Assembly (NCBI GenBank): GCA_950295325.1
Contig: OX485803.1
Span: 20,646,001-20,710,000, forward strand
Direction: 5' to 3'
Length of the DNA stretch: 64,000 nt
Origin: Polytrichum commune
Taxonomy: Eukaryota > Streptophyta > Polytrichopsida > Polytrichales > Polytrichaceae
Made by a program: the position numbers and the translations under genes. How positions within the stretch are numbered: position 1 is the stretch's first letter; the number at the start of each line of letters is the position of its first letter. The notes beneath the pieces were generated by a model. The model was not told where the DNA came from, ran no database searches, and worked only from the letters and a program-made list of their open reading frames with translations. This document shows positions 33,601 to 45,585 of this stretch, piece by piece.

Positions 33601-34980
33601 ATCGGAAAGAGTTAATCACTTTTTTCTACGGGAAAACAACCGAACTTATGTGGGACCTAGATAAGTGGCGGTGGGTTGAAGGTTGCCGGTGCCTTAACTA
33701 CATCACGAAATTTGGTAGATGCTCCGTCATCAATAGGATTTTATGTATGACTAGAGCAGTGGACAAATGGCAAGGTGATGTTCTGGAAAACTACTAGTTT
33801 TATTGGTCTAAGGTGTGGGATCCTGCCTGTTCCAATAAAGTAACTACATTCATGTGGTCGATTTGGCATAAGGTTGTTATGGTCAACGAGCGGAGGGCCC
33901 GTATAGCCCGGCCTTCATTTCCAAACAATGAGTTTCTTTTTTTTCTCTCTCCTTAATACGAGTGAATCGGTTAAACACAAGTTTTGGGACTGCGTTCAAG
34001 CTAGGAGAGCTTGGCAATGGGCCACCCTCAACATGCATTCACTATATGGGGTTAGAACCTGCAACTATAATAGTTTCCATGAGAAACAAACTATCTTGGG
34101 GGAAGAAACTCCTAACACTACTAGATAACCATGCCCAAAAAAACCGCATCTGAAAGCAGCTGCGGTGATTTTGACCAGCCTGATCTCCATTCGTTTAGCA
34201 ACTGCAGATTTGTATTATTGGTTTAGCGACTAAAATTTTAGGAATTTGGGGGTGTGTAATATACCATTGGAGAGGTCTTGAAAATGCCTTTCCAACACTA
34301 TATTACACGCCCTATTTTTTTAAATATTGCAGTCGAAAAATGAAAAAGAAAATTTTGTAGTCGTTCATGGACTGAAAATCAAGTTGGTCAAAAAGAACTG
34401 CAGCCACTGTTGGCTACAGTTCTTTTGGGCATAGTTATCTATGAGCGTGAGAAGTTCATCAAGAAAATAAGGGTTTGGCACCTTCTTCGCGGCATTTCTA
34501 TTTGGACGATTTTGATTCAATGCAACGACAAGGTGTTCAACCAAGAGCAATGGCATGAATCCAAGGTTCAACACCTTATCATGGACAACCTCATTATGTA
34601 CACCAAGGTGGCTTGAGTTGGGGTTGTTAAATTTGATAATATTAGTGCCTACTCAACCGAAGCCTTGCTCAAAGGCTTTGATGAAACTTGTAGTGCTAGG
34701 AACGTTCTTGATGGGATAGTATGAAAATCACATGGAACTGGAAACAACAATGTATGTGAATAGTTTGTCACTATGGTTGCTTGATGGCTTGGGGTTGTCC
34801 TTGGTTGGGTAGCTTGGTGGGGTGTCCTTGGTGGGGTTCTTGTTACTTGGTTCTTTGTTGTTTGTTTACATGGCGGTGTGGCACATTAGAGGGCTTCCGC
34901 CTCCCCTCAAAGTGGGCACATCTTCCTTGATTCTTAATGCATTTGGCGTTGGTTTTTTTGGCCTTTTGTCTTAAAAAGAA
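33600..34980 (+). pseudogene. LINE (non-LTR retrotransposon) 3' end, ORF2 C-terminus and 3' UTR, decayed
   Basis: Broken frames from about 33624 give text typical of the ORF2 region after the reverse transcriptase: KWRWVEGCRCLNY, FMWSIWHKVVMVNERRARIA, then after a frameshift near 33930 SESVKHKFWDCVQARRAW, a zf-RVT-like zinc-binding segment. After an inserted MITE the frame resumes with WHLLRGISIW and FNQEQWHESKVQHLIMDNL and stops near 34616. A G/T-rich 3' UTR runs to about 34980, ending in CTTAAAAAGAAC. Stops and frameshifts make it inactive, and the reverse transcriptase is missing, a normal 5' truncation. Confidence 0.75.
34124..34439. mobile_element. MITE (316 bp) inserted in the LINE
   Basis: Ends are GATAACCATGCCCAAAA and its near inverse TTTTGGGCATAGTTATC, with imperfect similarity continuing about 65 bp inward through GCAGCTGCGGT and TTTGACCAG-like blocks. 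It is flanked by TA (34122-34123 and 34440-34441), suggesting a Tc1/mariner-type (Stowaway-like) duplication, though two bases is weak evidence. LINE coding similarity stops at one end and resumes at the other, confirming insertion. No ORF. Confidence 0.8.
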
Positions 34981-35099
34981 CAAGTAAAGGTGCTAAATCA
35001 TATAACTTCATTTTAGAAGGGAGTGGTCTCATAATATGTCCCAAACGTTCACTCAATACAAGCTTCATAAATTGTGGGTCTAGTAATCAAAATTGATAT

Positions 35100-35700
35100 A
35101 CTATAATACAAGGCCTTGCATAGAAATAATTAAAGCTAAGAATTCTATTTGGTCAAAGATTGTGAGGTATTCATAGTTGATTCTTTTATAAAGTTGGGTT
35201 GTAATATACCCGCAGTTATTCCAACCTATGAAGGCTTTCCAAGCCCTACTAACAAAATTATAGCAGTTAGGCCTGATGCATAGGTCCAGCTTGCAAGGTA
35301 AATTTGACACTCTTCCATCCCAAGCAGTGTATGGTATGAAATGAAATTGATTGAAAGTGCAGGAAACCAAAAAGGCTAAGGGGAGTGTAAGTACATCAAG
35401 AAGTTTCAAACCGGCTAATTACGTAGAGGGGCAAAGCGCAATAGCCTCCGTGAGATAGAGGTTAATGTCAACTTGATGGTCCAATTGAAAGAAAGACTTG
35501 ACTCTCCTTAAAACTAAATTCTCAAATAGTGATGGAAATTTATTGCTAATGGTGTTATATAGCGGGCATTCCAACACTAAATGTGCTTTATTTTTAGCTG
35601 CATTATAAGAGTAAAAGTGACATAGTTATTATCTCTAGAGATGGGGATATTCATTCATTGTACACTTTCAATGGCAACTCTATCCTTCAAGGTGAGGTAA
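35100..35700 (-). pseudogene. Second LINE remnant, ORF2 C-terminal region
   Basis: The minus strand from about 35640 downward gives LCHFYSYNAAKNKAHLVLEC followed by PLYNTISNKFPSLFENLVL and SFFQLDHQVDINLYLTEA. This is a Cys-x-x-x...His...Cys pattern with LECPLY context, as in C-terminal segments of LINE ORF2 proteins. Stops occur upstream (near 35650) and at about 35428. It differs in sequence and orientation from the LINE at 33.6 kb, so it is a separate lineage. The 102-codon ORF at 35101-35409 follows on in the same frame. Confidence 0.5.
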
Positions 35701-35740
35701 CCAACAATGATCTTGCATTGTGGTGGTGTATGGAGAACTC

Positions 35741-36144
35741 CACTAAAATGGATATTTAGTGTTTGATACACTAAACAAGTACACATACACTAAATGTCAA
35801 TAACCCTATGAAAGTAAGCAATATTCAATGTAATCTCAAACACTAAATATCAACTATGGTAATATGTGAAAGTTACATGTTTAAATTTAGTGCTAATAAG
35901 GATATGAAAAAAAATGCCATTGACTTTGACAAATGAGAGATTAGCGAGCATGATGGTGGGGCACCATCCCTAAAATCGTAAGTCCACTAAAATCCATGCT
36001 TTCGCATGAAAAAAAATGGCAGTAGGAAAGGTAGCAGCACATTTATATCTAACACTTATTGTCAATGAATTAAAAATAAGTGTTGCATAGGGTAGGGTGG
36101 TGACGACATTAAATATAATCAAACACTAAATATCATATTTAGTG
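35741..36144. mobile_element. MITE, TTTAGTGT family, copy A (about 404 bp)
   Basis: Ends CACTAAAATGGATATTTAGTG and ATATTTAGTG, with subterminal copies of ACACTAAATAT. It shares AACTATGGTAATATGTGAAA, AAGGATATGAAAAAA and a TTATATCTAACACTTATTGT-like block with copy B at 53779. The target duplication is not clear here. It has about 80 bp more internal sequence than copy B. Confidence 0.75.
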
Positions 36145-38116
36145 TAGTGAACATCCTCTGACAGGTTTTCAAACTTAATCTAGAACTGAGCCAGAACTAC
36201 ACACAAAAGAAGAAGAAAAATATATACAAAATACAAAATACAAAATCATGTATTGTCGTTTCGATCACATTTCCTATGAAAACCCGATTCCCATTTAATT
36301 AGTTAGAGTTGAAAAAGCTAGAATGTGACTTGAATGTAACCCCTTCCTTCTAATGGGTGGACTGTAAAGAATGGATGGAGAAAAAACAAAGTGAAGAAAG
36401 GTAGAGAATATCGTAGTCAACTTGATGACCATGCAATGTTTTTCAACATTTTTGGAGCTAGTAATAGCCTTTACACAAAGATGTTTTCTGTCTTTTCAAC
36501 TTGGCTCGGCTTTTACAATATATAAATGAGAAGATGTACGGAGTCCATTGGGTATAGTGGTATTTTCACATGGGGGGCTTGGATATAAGCATTTGTTTCA
36601 TCCACATTGTGTTGATAGTGGTAATATGACCTAGAGGTGGAACAACATAACATTACACAATTTCTTAGTTGTGTTCCAGGGGACCATGTATCAACATGAG
36701 CATAAGTCTCTTTTCATTCCAGGATATCTCATTATGGGGAGCACTTAGGTTGTGTAATGTGAACTGCAACAATCAACAATCAACTGCAAATTATCAGAGT
36801 ATTTTGATCGTAACCTCTTTCTTTGGAAAGGCCCCATTGTGTAGCTGCTTGATAATGTTATGTGGAACCCACTCTTATGTAATGTCAAATGATATTTACC
36901 CAAACAAAATTTTAAATGGAAGAGATTGTCGTAATCTATGTTCACTTTTCACATGTACACAAATATATTTGAGCAGTAAAGTTTATGCTAGAAATCACCA
37001 AGTGCATTCAAATTTTTGAGATCGATGAAAACTCAAGCAATTGAAACCCTTAAATGCCCAAAGGGCCGCAAATTGAGTCTTTTGAATTTGTTTGTGTATT
37101 TTGTATCCGACTATTTGTAATTTGTTCTTTCATGTCAAGTATATTCATAGTTATAAATATCCATTTTACCTATTGCACTCTTCCACTAGGTGCAGTACTC
37201 ATATTGGATCTAATATTTTTTATAAAAAAAAACAAACTTCAATTCTAGAAACTAAATGATGCCAAATTGTTCAAATATAGATTCAAGCTCGTGTTTGAAA
37301 CTATACACACAATTTTGAGTCTTGGGTGCAAGCATGGTAAAGTGGACAACTCCTCATTCATGCATAGATTTAAGTAAAAGTGATTCAAAACTATATACCA
37401 ACCTTGAATCTTGTGGAGAAACAAATCATAAACACCCAAAAAGAGTATTGATTTACAAAGCCTAAAGCCTGAAACCTAAACCCTAAACATTGTTGTCTTG
37501 AAATCAAATTTTAAAACTCAACCAACCTTCAAAAGGTCATAACTTTGCCAATACAACTCAAAATTGCGCAAGGCTACCACCAAAAGAATAACAATTTCAA
37601 TAGGCTTTCCAACGCTGTGCATATTAAAGCAATATGATAAATATTGAGTTCAAAGTGCTCAAGAACAGATTGTGCACCTTGATTTAGGGTTTAGGTGAAA
37701 AATTGTTGTGAAAGAGATAGAAGATAATGAGTCTCTTTGATTAGATTTCGAGATAGAGAAGTTAATTTCCATAGTCTCGTGTTTTAACATCATTTTACGT
37801 TAAAACTTTCTTTTATCCACATTTCATATGTGAAAGTTATATAAATTTCATATCAACTATGTAGTTACACATATGTGGGCCCACCATATATGCATTTATT
37901 ACCTATATAATATGAATTTTAGGGGTTTAAGAGTGTCGTCTGAACAATGTCACAATCATAATACAAAGATAGATTCTAACTAGAAAGTTTGGTGTACAAA
38001 ACAATTGTCATTATATTGAGGTTTTTGTATTATCTAGTGTCATCGGACTATATGGATGTTATTGTTACGTCATCTTCTTATATGGGAATATAGCTTCATA
38101 TTTGTTACTAAGCCTT
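36145..38116. other. Unassigned intergenic DNA
   Basis: Nearly 2 kb with no recognised gene. The 116-codon ORF at 36669-37019 has no known content. A CCTAAACCCTAAAC motif at 37477-37490 is too short to call telomeric. Confidence 0.4.
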
Positions 38117-38270
38117 CATAAAATTACTCAGCATTAAGCTCTCATTCCATGGGTCCTCATAATCAACATTGAGATGCACGAAAAGCTGTGCCGGGAGACT
38201 TAGATTCATACTGAACTCCGAACATCTCATTGTTGTATTTTGAGGGCCCACATCGCTGAGTAATGTTATA
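38117..38270. mobile_element. Palindromic MITE, CATAAC family, copy 3 (about 154 bp)
   Basis: Left end CATAAAATTACTCAGCATTA; the inverted right end reads ATAACATTACTCAGCGATGT. The terminal block TTACTCAGC is shared exactly with the copy at 56300. The interior is unrelated to the copy at 4248. Confidence 0.65.
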
Positions 38271-38969
38271 TTGCATCTTCAAATAATCCTACTCTACTAC
38301 TTTGAAATAAGCAAAGACATAAATCAACCCCAAAAAAACACGTAGTCCTTGAAGGCTTTAGAATAGAAACGTTGGCTCCTCAGAAAGGCAAATGTGAAGG
38401 AAGAGTCTCTTCGCGCTTGGGCTACTCCACACTAATGTAGATTGAAGCAGCTTCATGATGTCTATGTAAACATAGTTCAATGATGTGGATGAATGGGTTT
38501 TACTAACTTCAAGCACCTCAATAGTTTGATGCTCACTTTTTTTTTTTATTGTCAATTGGATCCCAAAAAAATTCATTTGAGATCTGTGCTCACATCTTCA
38601 AAGTTAAACAGTCTTGAACTAGAGGGGTCCAAGTTCAAAAATAAGTCATTGCATTTTCACCAAGGTAGATGGGTCTTAAGTGACTTGTTTTCTTAATTGA
38701 TCCCTAATAATAGACAAATATATAGAACGTCGGTTTTTGTGACACCGACATGTGATGTCCGTTCACCTATTCCAAACCCATATCCACATGGATGTTTTAA
38801 TTTAGTGATATTGGGGTTTGTTTCTTTTTCAATTTCCTTTTGTTAAGTAACATGTCCATTAGTTATCTAATGGCTATTTGTGAGATTTTTCTCATTAATA
38901 TTTTGATTTTTTACGAGGATATTTAAGTTCCATTAGGTGTTTGATGGTTGGTGTGTGGATGAGGAGTGC
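38271..38969. other. Unassigned intergenic DNA
   Basis: Contains a short inverted motif ACGTCGG...CCGAC near 38730-38750. No gene. Confidence 0.4.
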
Positions 38970-39030
38970 TAACATGTGAGCGGTGAGTAGCGAGCTGTGA
39001 ACCGTGAGCAGTAACTTGTGAGAAGTGAGG
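38970..39030 (+). repeat. Short minisatellite, 21-bp unit
   Basis: Three diverged units, TGTGAGCGGTGAGTAGCGAG, TGTGAACCGTGAGCAGTAAC and a partial TGTGAGAAGTGAGG, each spaced 21 bp. Confidence 0.75.
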
Positions 39031-41240
39031 TTGGCAAAATATTTGGAGATACACCCACTAGTATCCTATAACCGTGGTACTTTGGCATAAATAGTTAACA
39101 TCTTTGTTTATAACAGTATGATTGGGAAGTTTATACAAAGTGCAATCAACGCAATGAATGCCTTAGTTTTCTCTTGAAATCAACAACCAAAAGCTCGGCA
39201 TTAGAGTTTGGAGATGATTTTTAACATTGTCGTTAGATTCAACATTCAATTTCTTTTAAAGAAATATGCAGCCACATTCCAAATATCGAGCATGCTCTAG
39301 ATTATATTTCTAGAATTCATGTAGGTTTGAGAAATGAATTGATGGAGTCACTACATAAATTTTAGAAACTAAAGTTTCTGGACGTAGATGGAAGTACAAG
39401 AGGAAATATCTCACACATATCCATGTTCACAAAGTAATGAGCATATTCAATGTAGTCAATATGAAACCATGCATAGAAACTCCATAACTGCCCCTATTGT
39501 CAACCATACCCTCCTCTTTGTCATTAACATGTTCAATACACCCCTTCGCCTTGACATGTACGAATGGCTACGTTCATAACTTGACGACCTACTACAATGT
39601 GATCATCTTCGCCAATGGGCCACCACTATGAGATGAGGATAGAATATTGTATGATGGTGCCAAGATGACATTGAATATGACATAGTCTCTCTTAAATGCG
39701 ATGAAGTATTGCTATTACACCAACAAGCATGAATAAATGCATGTGGAATCCACATAGACATAGAGAGCATATTCATTGTTTAAAATCTATAGTCACATTT
39801 AGAAAAGGAAAAAAATATGCATGTAGACGCATAAACATCAAGAAATGATCCCAATTTAGTCAACGCCTCTACACAGTTTTGCGAAGAATTTGTTGATTTT
39901 CCTTGTCCACCGCTCCATGACACATTTAGTTTCATGATTTACGTTTATGCAATGATGCAATTAGAAATGGTCAGTAGCTCTAATGAAATCTCTCTACTAG
40001 CCATGTTAGCTACCCTTTCTAGTCTACATTACCCTACTACTTAGACCTTTTACTATCATGTTACCATTGATATTATTTTTGAAGGTTGTACCAATATTGC
40101 CCACACCCTAATATTGGTCAAAACTCATAGATGTAGTACCTTATATTTTGACCTACTTACAAACATATCTTTATGCTAGTTATATGATATAGCTTCTGAT
40201 TTACTCTTTCTTGTACTGGTAGCGTTATAACCAATGTTTAATTGGTATTTTCTCATTAGATACCATTTGGGTATCTATAATGAGGATGTCACATTTTTAT
40301 AACAGTAGAATGCGGGTATTTGACAATATTTTTGTTTTTTGGTACCATTCAGGTATTTATATTGTGCAAGGACTTTCATACCTACATAAAATTATACTAG
40401 TATCAATATGATTTAGAACGGTACTGACTCAAATATTAATTCAAGTATACAAAGATTCTCTCACCTTGACATACCCACCAAATATCAATATTTGACTTGT
40501 ACTACAATTTTGATACCCACATGCAAGTTCTTTTGATACCATCATAAATGTTGATTATTGATACCATACATTCCCCTATATACATGTCCAACATTGGTTA
40601 TTACCCTCCAACATGTATTATGCACTTCTGCCCTTATTAATGTATCACATTTACTTCTAACTTCCAAACTTAGTCTATAATGACCAAGATTACTGCACTA
40701 TACTATAGAGGGTGTTTCCCTAGCCGGTAGTAATATAGAGGCATTGACCAACTTAGTCCTCTTAACTATAACACTAATCTAGTAAATATTTCTCGGTATT
40801 AAGGAAAACGAAGGTAAGACATACATAAATTTCATTTCTCCAAGACTTCTTGGAACAAATTTCTTACACAATGACAAGCCGTACTACAACCACAAACAAG
40901 TTAGGAATCCCTTCCCAACCAAATACTAATATTCCAAGAACCAACACTCTGACATTCATTAGCAAGGTTGTAAACCGCAAATCTTCACCACTCCCTTGTA
41001 TTGCTCACATGCTTTTACATTTTCTAAGTAGATACTAGGATATGTGGCCTAAGGAACCCTCAATTCAGTATCATAACCACCACTTCTTATGCGGTCATCC
41101 TAAGAATTACAAACACCGCTTTTACATTTATCCTTCATAAATGTTCTCCTTCACCAATAGTTGTGGTTACCACCTCCAAAACAACCTAATTCTACCTTTG
41201 GCTAATTACTTAGTACAACACAACTCCTTGCCATAGGAGC
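39031..41240. other. Unassigned AT-rich intergenic DNA
   Basis: No gene. Small hairpins occur at 40092-40120 (ACCAATATTG...TAATATTGGT) and 40252-40285 (CTCATTAGATACC...GGTATCTATAATGAG). They may be remnants of fold-back elements. Confidence 0.4.
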
Positions 41241-41905
41241 CCATTTGGTAGTTTTGAAAACACCATTTACAAAGCATGTGAGAAAAATAAAACACATTTT
41301 GAGCTATCGTCAAGGTTACCCATATGTTGATATTTGTATCCTTGGCACCGAGCAGATGAACTTCAATTTTTTTGAGTTTTTTCAAGGTCACTTTGAAAAC
41401 CACTTATAACCAATTGAGAAAAAAAATTGATAAAGAAACTTAAAGGTATCTAGATATTGATATTAGTCATCTACGCAATGAGATGATTAATTTCAAATCT
41501 TTGGAGGTTTTTCAAATTTGCTCTAAAAAGGTTAAGGCCATTTGGAAACCATTTGAGAAGAATAAAGGAAATTGTGAGAGAAACTTAGAGGTAACCAAAA
41601 TTTGATATTAATAATCTTGGAACTAAGATTACTAATTTCAATTTCAATTTTTTTTTCCAGAATCGATTTAAAAGCCCTAGTCCTAGCCACAAGGGCCATT
41701 TGTAAACCATTTGGGGAAAACATAATAAAACAAATTATGGGACAAACTTAGAGGTACCAAAATGTTAATATTAGTCATCTCGGCACCAAGGTGACTGATG
41801 TCATTTTTTGGAGATTTGTCAAAATTGTTTTGAACGCACTAGGAAGCAGTACAAGGGCCATCTTTAAATAAATTAAGAAAAAAAATTGTGCCCAAAATTA
41901 GTTCC
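41241..41905 (+). repeat. Degenerate tandem array, about 4.5 units of 138-162 bp
   Basis: Each unit carries, in order, CCATTTG(N)AAACCATTTGAG, a GAGAAACTTAGAGGTA-like block, TTGATATTAGTCATCT, GGCACCAAG-like text and a TTTGGAG-TTTTTCAAA block. Equivalent points lie at 41272, 41411, 41549, 41707 and about 41869, giving spacings of 139, 138, 158 and 162. Divergence is high, so it is an old array. It encodes nothing continuous. Confidence 0.8.
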
Positions 41906-42739
41906 ATTTTGTTTCATTAGAATATGTTTCTTGTATCTTATTACCTTATTTGAAGTTTGAGAATTTGGTAGATGTGACCATGGCCAACATTTGAAGGATA
42001 AAACCACAAACTCGTGCCATGGATGCAATGCCAAATAATAAACAACATGGAGGGTAGATTGTTATGATACGTGATCTGAAGATGTTGCAAGCTTACTATG
42101 ATTTTGATAACTCTTATTGGTTAGGATCACTCAACAACACATGTAATTGTTATTGTAACTTGGACACAAAAACCTTGCAAGAACTAGATGTACACAATAC
42201 AATGGAGGATGTTGAAACATAACACTATGTTGGTGGTTGTTAACAAAGGAAGGCTTCCACAATCTTTTAAGACAATTGAGATTGTGACCTTTTTTTATGA
42301 AGAACAATGAATCGGTCACAAGCTCTTGGTGGGTTCTTAGGGAGGACAACTAATATGTGTTGTGGTATACATATGCATTAAGTGGGTATTTGGGGTTCGA
42401 ACCACTTGGTACAATCGATCGCCTTTCTGGCTTATGACTACTTACCGATCCCAATCATTGAGTATTAGTGATACTAAGTCTATTGCCTTCTACAAGACTA
42501 TGCTAGATATTACAGATTGCAAATAGCCTCCTCCTTTCCAAGCCGACATTCTCTTTATCCCACCAAGAGGGAAGAGAAGGTGGTTACATGCAATGACTGT
42601 CCTAAGTGGCTATCACCTTCTGATCTCATTAATGATGAGATCCTAATTGCCATTTGCTGGATGAAAAGTAATTAAGTTGAAAATTTGCAATCTTCGGCTA
42701 GGCTATGACCAAAAAACTTAGTCTACATGAGGTGAGTGC
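41906..42739. other. Unassigned intergenic DNA
   Basis: No gene or repeat boundary identified. Confidence 0.4.
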
Positions 42740-43760
42740 CGTTTTGGCCATGTCACAAATTCGGTGTCCATATTCCTGGTGGAGGACTTGATGATCAATC
42801 GATGGTTGCATTGTGTTGTGTAAGGAGTGTGCTTTGTGAGAGCTTTGTTGAGGTTTTTGTGAGAGCTTTGTGGAGTATTACGGGTGTATGCTTTATGGAG
42901 TTGCTACCAACTCCATAGTGTGTCTTGATGGGTTTCCCTAGGTGGAAGTGGCCAGCCGTTGTTGCATATGTTTAACATGCAATGGGGATGGCGTTGAGTG
43001 GAGATGTGTAGATGTGGGAGTTCGAAGTGGTGGTGATGGCACAAACTTGCAAGTTCAGATCGGAGCAACATCGGTGATGGTGCAGTCTTGGTAGATGTAG
43101 ATCCGCTCCTAAGGTTGGGTATTGAGTTGTGGGTTCTGAGAATGTGGTATAATACTATTACGTAGGAAGTAGGAGTGCGCACATAACAATATTCAAACTA
43201 AATGTGGAGAATATTCCACATAACATTGTTATGAATCTGTATAATGTCATGCAAAGCATTATTAGGGTGATATTGTATGAAAGAAAGCAACTCCTCCTTT
43301 ACCCCCGGCTTGGCTCTCCCCTGGTCCAGATGCTTGTGTTTAAACTCCAGTAGTTGCAATGTGGGTCTCCTAGGGGTTGTCGTATTACAGCTTGTGTGTG
43401 TGTGTGTTGATTATTGTGTAATGGCCAAGCGGTGGCTTCTGTAACACCAGTGTTGCTCTTTTGTGTGGGATCTTGGTGGCCAGTTGGTGGAGCTTGCGGT
43501 GCTTGGATGTGGTTGTAACACTGGGGTTTGTTATAACTTTGGAGGAGGCGGCGTTTTGAGTCGAGTGACTCGGATATGGTTTAATTTCTCTTTAATCGCA
43601 TGCCCTTGTGTGCTTGGATCTGGTGTTGTTTGGCACAGATCTGTGACGCTTGTAAGTGTCATCTTGTGTTTGTTGTGTTCTTTGCTTCATGGCGCTCCAG
43701 TTGGGCTCTCCATCCTGCTCCATGACATAAACTTACATAAAATTGGCTTGTTACCTTCAC
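42740..43760 (+). other. G/T-rich stretch split by a small MITE
   Basis: 42740-43150 and 43300-43700 are both G/T-rich on the plus strand (phrases such as GTGAGAGCTTTGTTGAGG and GTGTTGTTTGGCACAGATC), with a (TG)n run near 43393-43410. The style resembles the G/T-rich 3' UTR of the LINE at 34.76-34.95 kb, but I cannot show homology. ORFs of 60 and 128 codons have no recognisable domain. A LINE UTR relic is one option. Confidence 0.3.
43192..43251. mobile_element. CATAAC-family palindromic MITE, small copy (about 60 bp)
   Basis: CATAACAATATTCAAAC at the left, and the inverted right end CATGACATTATACAGATTCA. The interior AATGTGGAGAATATTCCACA is itself palindromic and resembles the middle of the copy at 4248. 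Confidence 0.55.
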
Positions 43761-43779
43761 AATCATCCTTACTCAATCG

Positions 43780-43935
43780 CCCCCTATATTCGATTGGTAT
43801 GTGGTTCACTCAGCATCAAAGAGCCAACATCATAAAGACGCATGTTTAAAAGAGATTGGATTACGTCTTCAACTATTGAAAACTACTCTACACTCAATAG
43901 TGACACACACTTGGGAGGAGACGTGTGTATCCAAT
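43780..43935 (+). repeat. Dispersed repeat family G fragment
   Basis: GGTATGTGGTTCACTCAGC, TTTAAAAGAGATTGGATTAC, CTACTCTACACTCAATAGTG and GGGAGGAGACGTGTG follow the order in 16795-17165. Confidence 0.6.
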
Positions 43936-44639
43936 TTGAGAGATCAAAAAACACGCACGCACTTCCGATAACCATAACCAACACATGGGAAGTTCAATTT
44001 TTTCCAATCCGATTTTTGCATATTTTGCATCGTAGATTTGTGGGTGCAACATGAGTGTTGTTGTGTGTAATCTAATTGGTGGAAGACGGAGAGCATTGAA
44101 AAACGAACCAAATAACACCCACATACCAACCGTACAACAATACATGGAGCTCGCTCGCCGGTGTGAATAGGCCACTCACCGGTGGGCCCCTTTGGACCTT
44201 TAAAGGGGTGTGTAACACATTTGCAAGTGCTTGGGACTCCGAGGAGGTCAATGGTTCAATTAAGCGGGGATGGGGCAGTAGTAGTACTTGGAGTGGGTTT
44301 GCGGCTGGGAGATTTTGTAGACTTTGGTGTTTCTCGTTACACGTGGTCACAAAGGCGAAAAGAAGACCCCCCTCGGGAAATGTGTGGCCTGGCTACTCTA
44401 AGCCTTACAACATATATAGGAGCGCGCGTAGGTTAGTAGCCCTCCCTCTTCCCTTTGAGTCCGCATTTTTAAAAGGCACAAAGCAAGCTCCACTCTAATA
44501 TTAAAAAGGTGCTATCGCTGACACCCTAATCTGTCAGATATTGCCCTCCAATTTTGGGGCCCATGCTTCTAGATCAGATGGGGTAAATCGAAATCGAAAT
44601 GAGTTAGGTTAGTTGGCCAGTCTTCAGTAACAGCAACAC
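43936..44639. other. Unassigned, GC-richer patch
   Basis: 44150-44480 has higher GC content and several overlapping ORFs on both strands (84-111 codons), as expected from GC-rich non-coding DNA. I recognise no protein. Confidence 0.35.
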
Positions 44640-45585
44640 TTGGGGTGAGGTTTCGTAGCACTTCCCATGCATATACACCAAGGGGAGGGTGAAATCGTCG
44701 ATTGCTATGTACAGTCAGGATGTTATTATATGTGTTCAAATTAGCACCTTATTCGGTATCAAAGACTGCAAATAGTTAATAGCATTACCTAACACCAAGG
44801 TGTTGCACCACTAGTGTTGAGAATCTTGGACATTTCAAGAGAATAATATCCCACTTGTGCTAGGCCACTTTCACAAAATGAATAGTAGTGAGCCTGAGTA
44901 TCATTCGTTATGTGAAGGGGGACCAACAGCTAAGCCTACCTCATAGATTTAATGTAGAAAATAACGTATTTTTTTATAATAAACTACAGGTAGGTGGGCG
45001 GCATGCTTTGCTTGTCCCATGGGGCCATGTCGTGTTGTGCATGTCGCACCTGACAACACTACGAATATTGCATTTGAGATCCCACGCCAGTCTTAGAACC
45101 CCTTTTAGAAAAGGGATTAGGGGCCTATGCCTCGGTAATGTTATGTTTAGTGAATTAAAATTAGGTGAAATAACAAGATACTTGTAGGGTACATGTTTTT
45201 ACCTTACTTTCCATGGTAGGTGTTGGAAAAACGAAATCCACAACATGTTCATCATGTTGAAGGTATATTAATTATGATTACTAATGTGGAAATGAAATTT
45301 CACGGGTGATGTTTTGTAGCACCTACCAAAGCGGAAGGTGAAAATGGTGATTACAATGTAGAGTCTGGAGACTATCATTTCTATCCAAATTAACACCTAA
45401 TTTGGCACCAGGTACTCCGAATTAGTCTAGTGAGGTGAAATAAGGATGAATTAACAACATAAATGTAGGTTGCATGCTTTTATCGTACCTCCCATGGTAG
45501 GTGTTGGATAACAAAGTCCACAACGTCTTCACCATGTCGAAAGCACCCTAATCATGACTATTGGCACGTGGGAAGGAAATTACAC
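44640..45585 (+). repeat. Duplicated repeat block (281-bp period)
   Basis: 45152-45300 and 45433-45585 are diverged copies (shared: CCATGGTAGGTGTTGGA at 45211 and 45492, TCCACAAC, CATGTTGAAGG or CATGTCGAAAG). A further related segment at 44645-44780 matches 45306-45440 (GTAGCACTTCCC/GTAGCACCTACC, then CAAATTAGCACCTTATT or CAAATTAACACCTAATT). So this is a partial tandem structure with one interruption. Confidence 0.65.

Noticed and set aside
37477-37490. CCTAAACCCTAAAC telomere-like motif
   Set aside because: Only two units, like the one at 18798; far too short for interstitial telomeric repeats.
42390-42410. GGGTTCGAACC-type B-box motif
   Set aside because: No matching A-box or cloverleaf could be built around it; similar stray motifs occur at 19499 and 26305.
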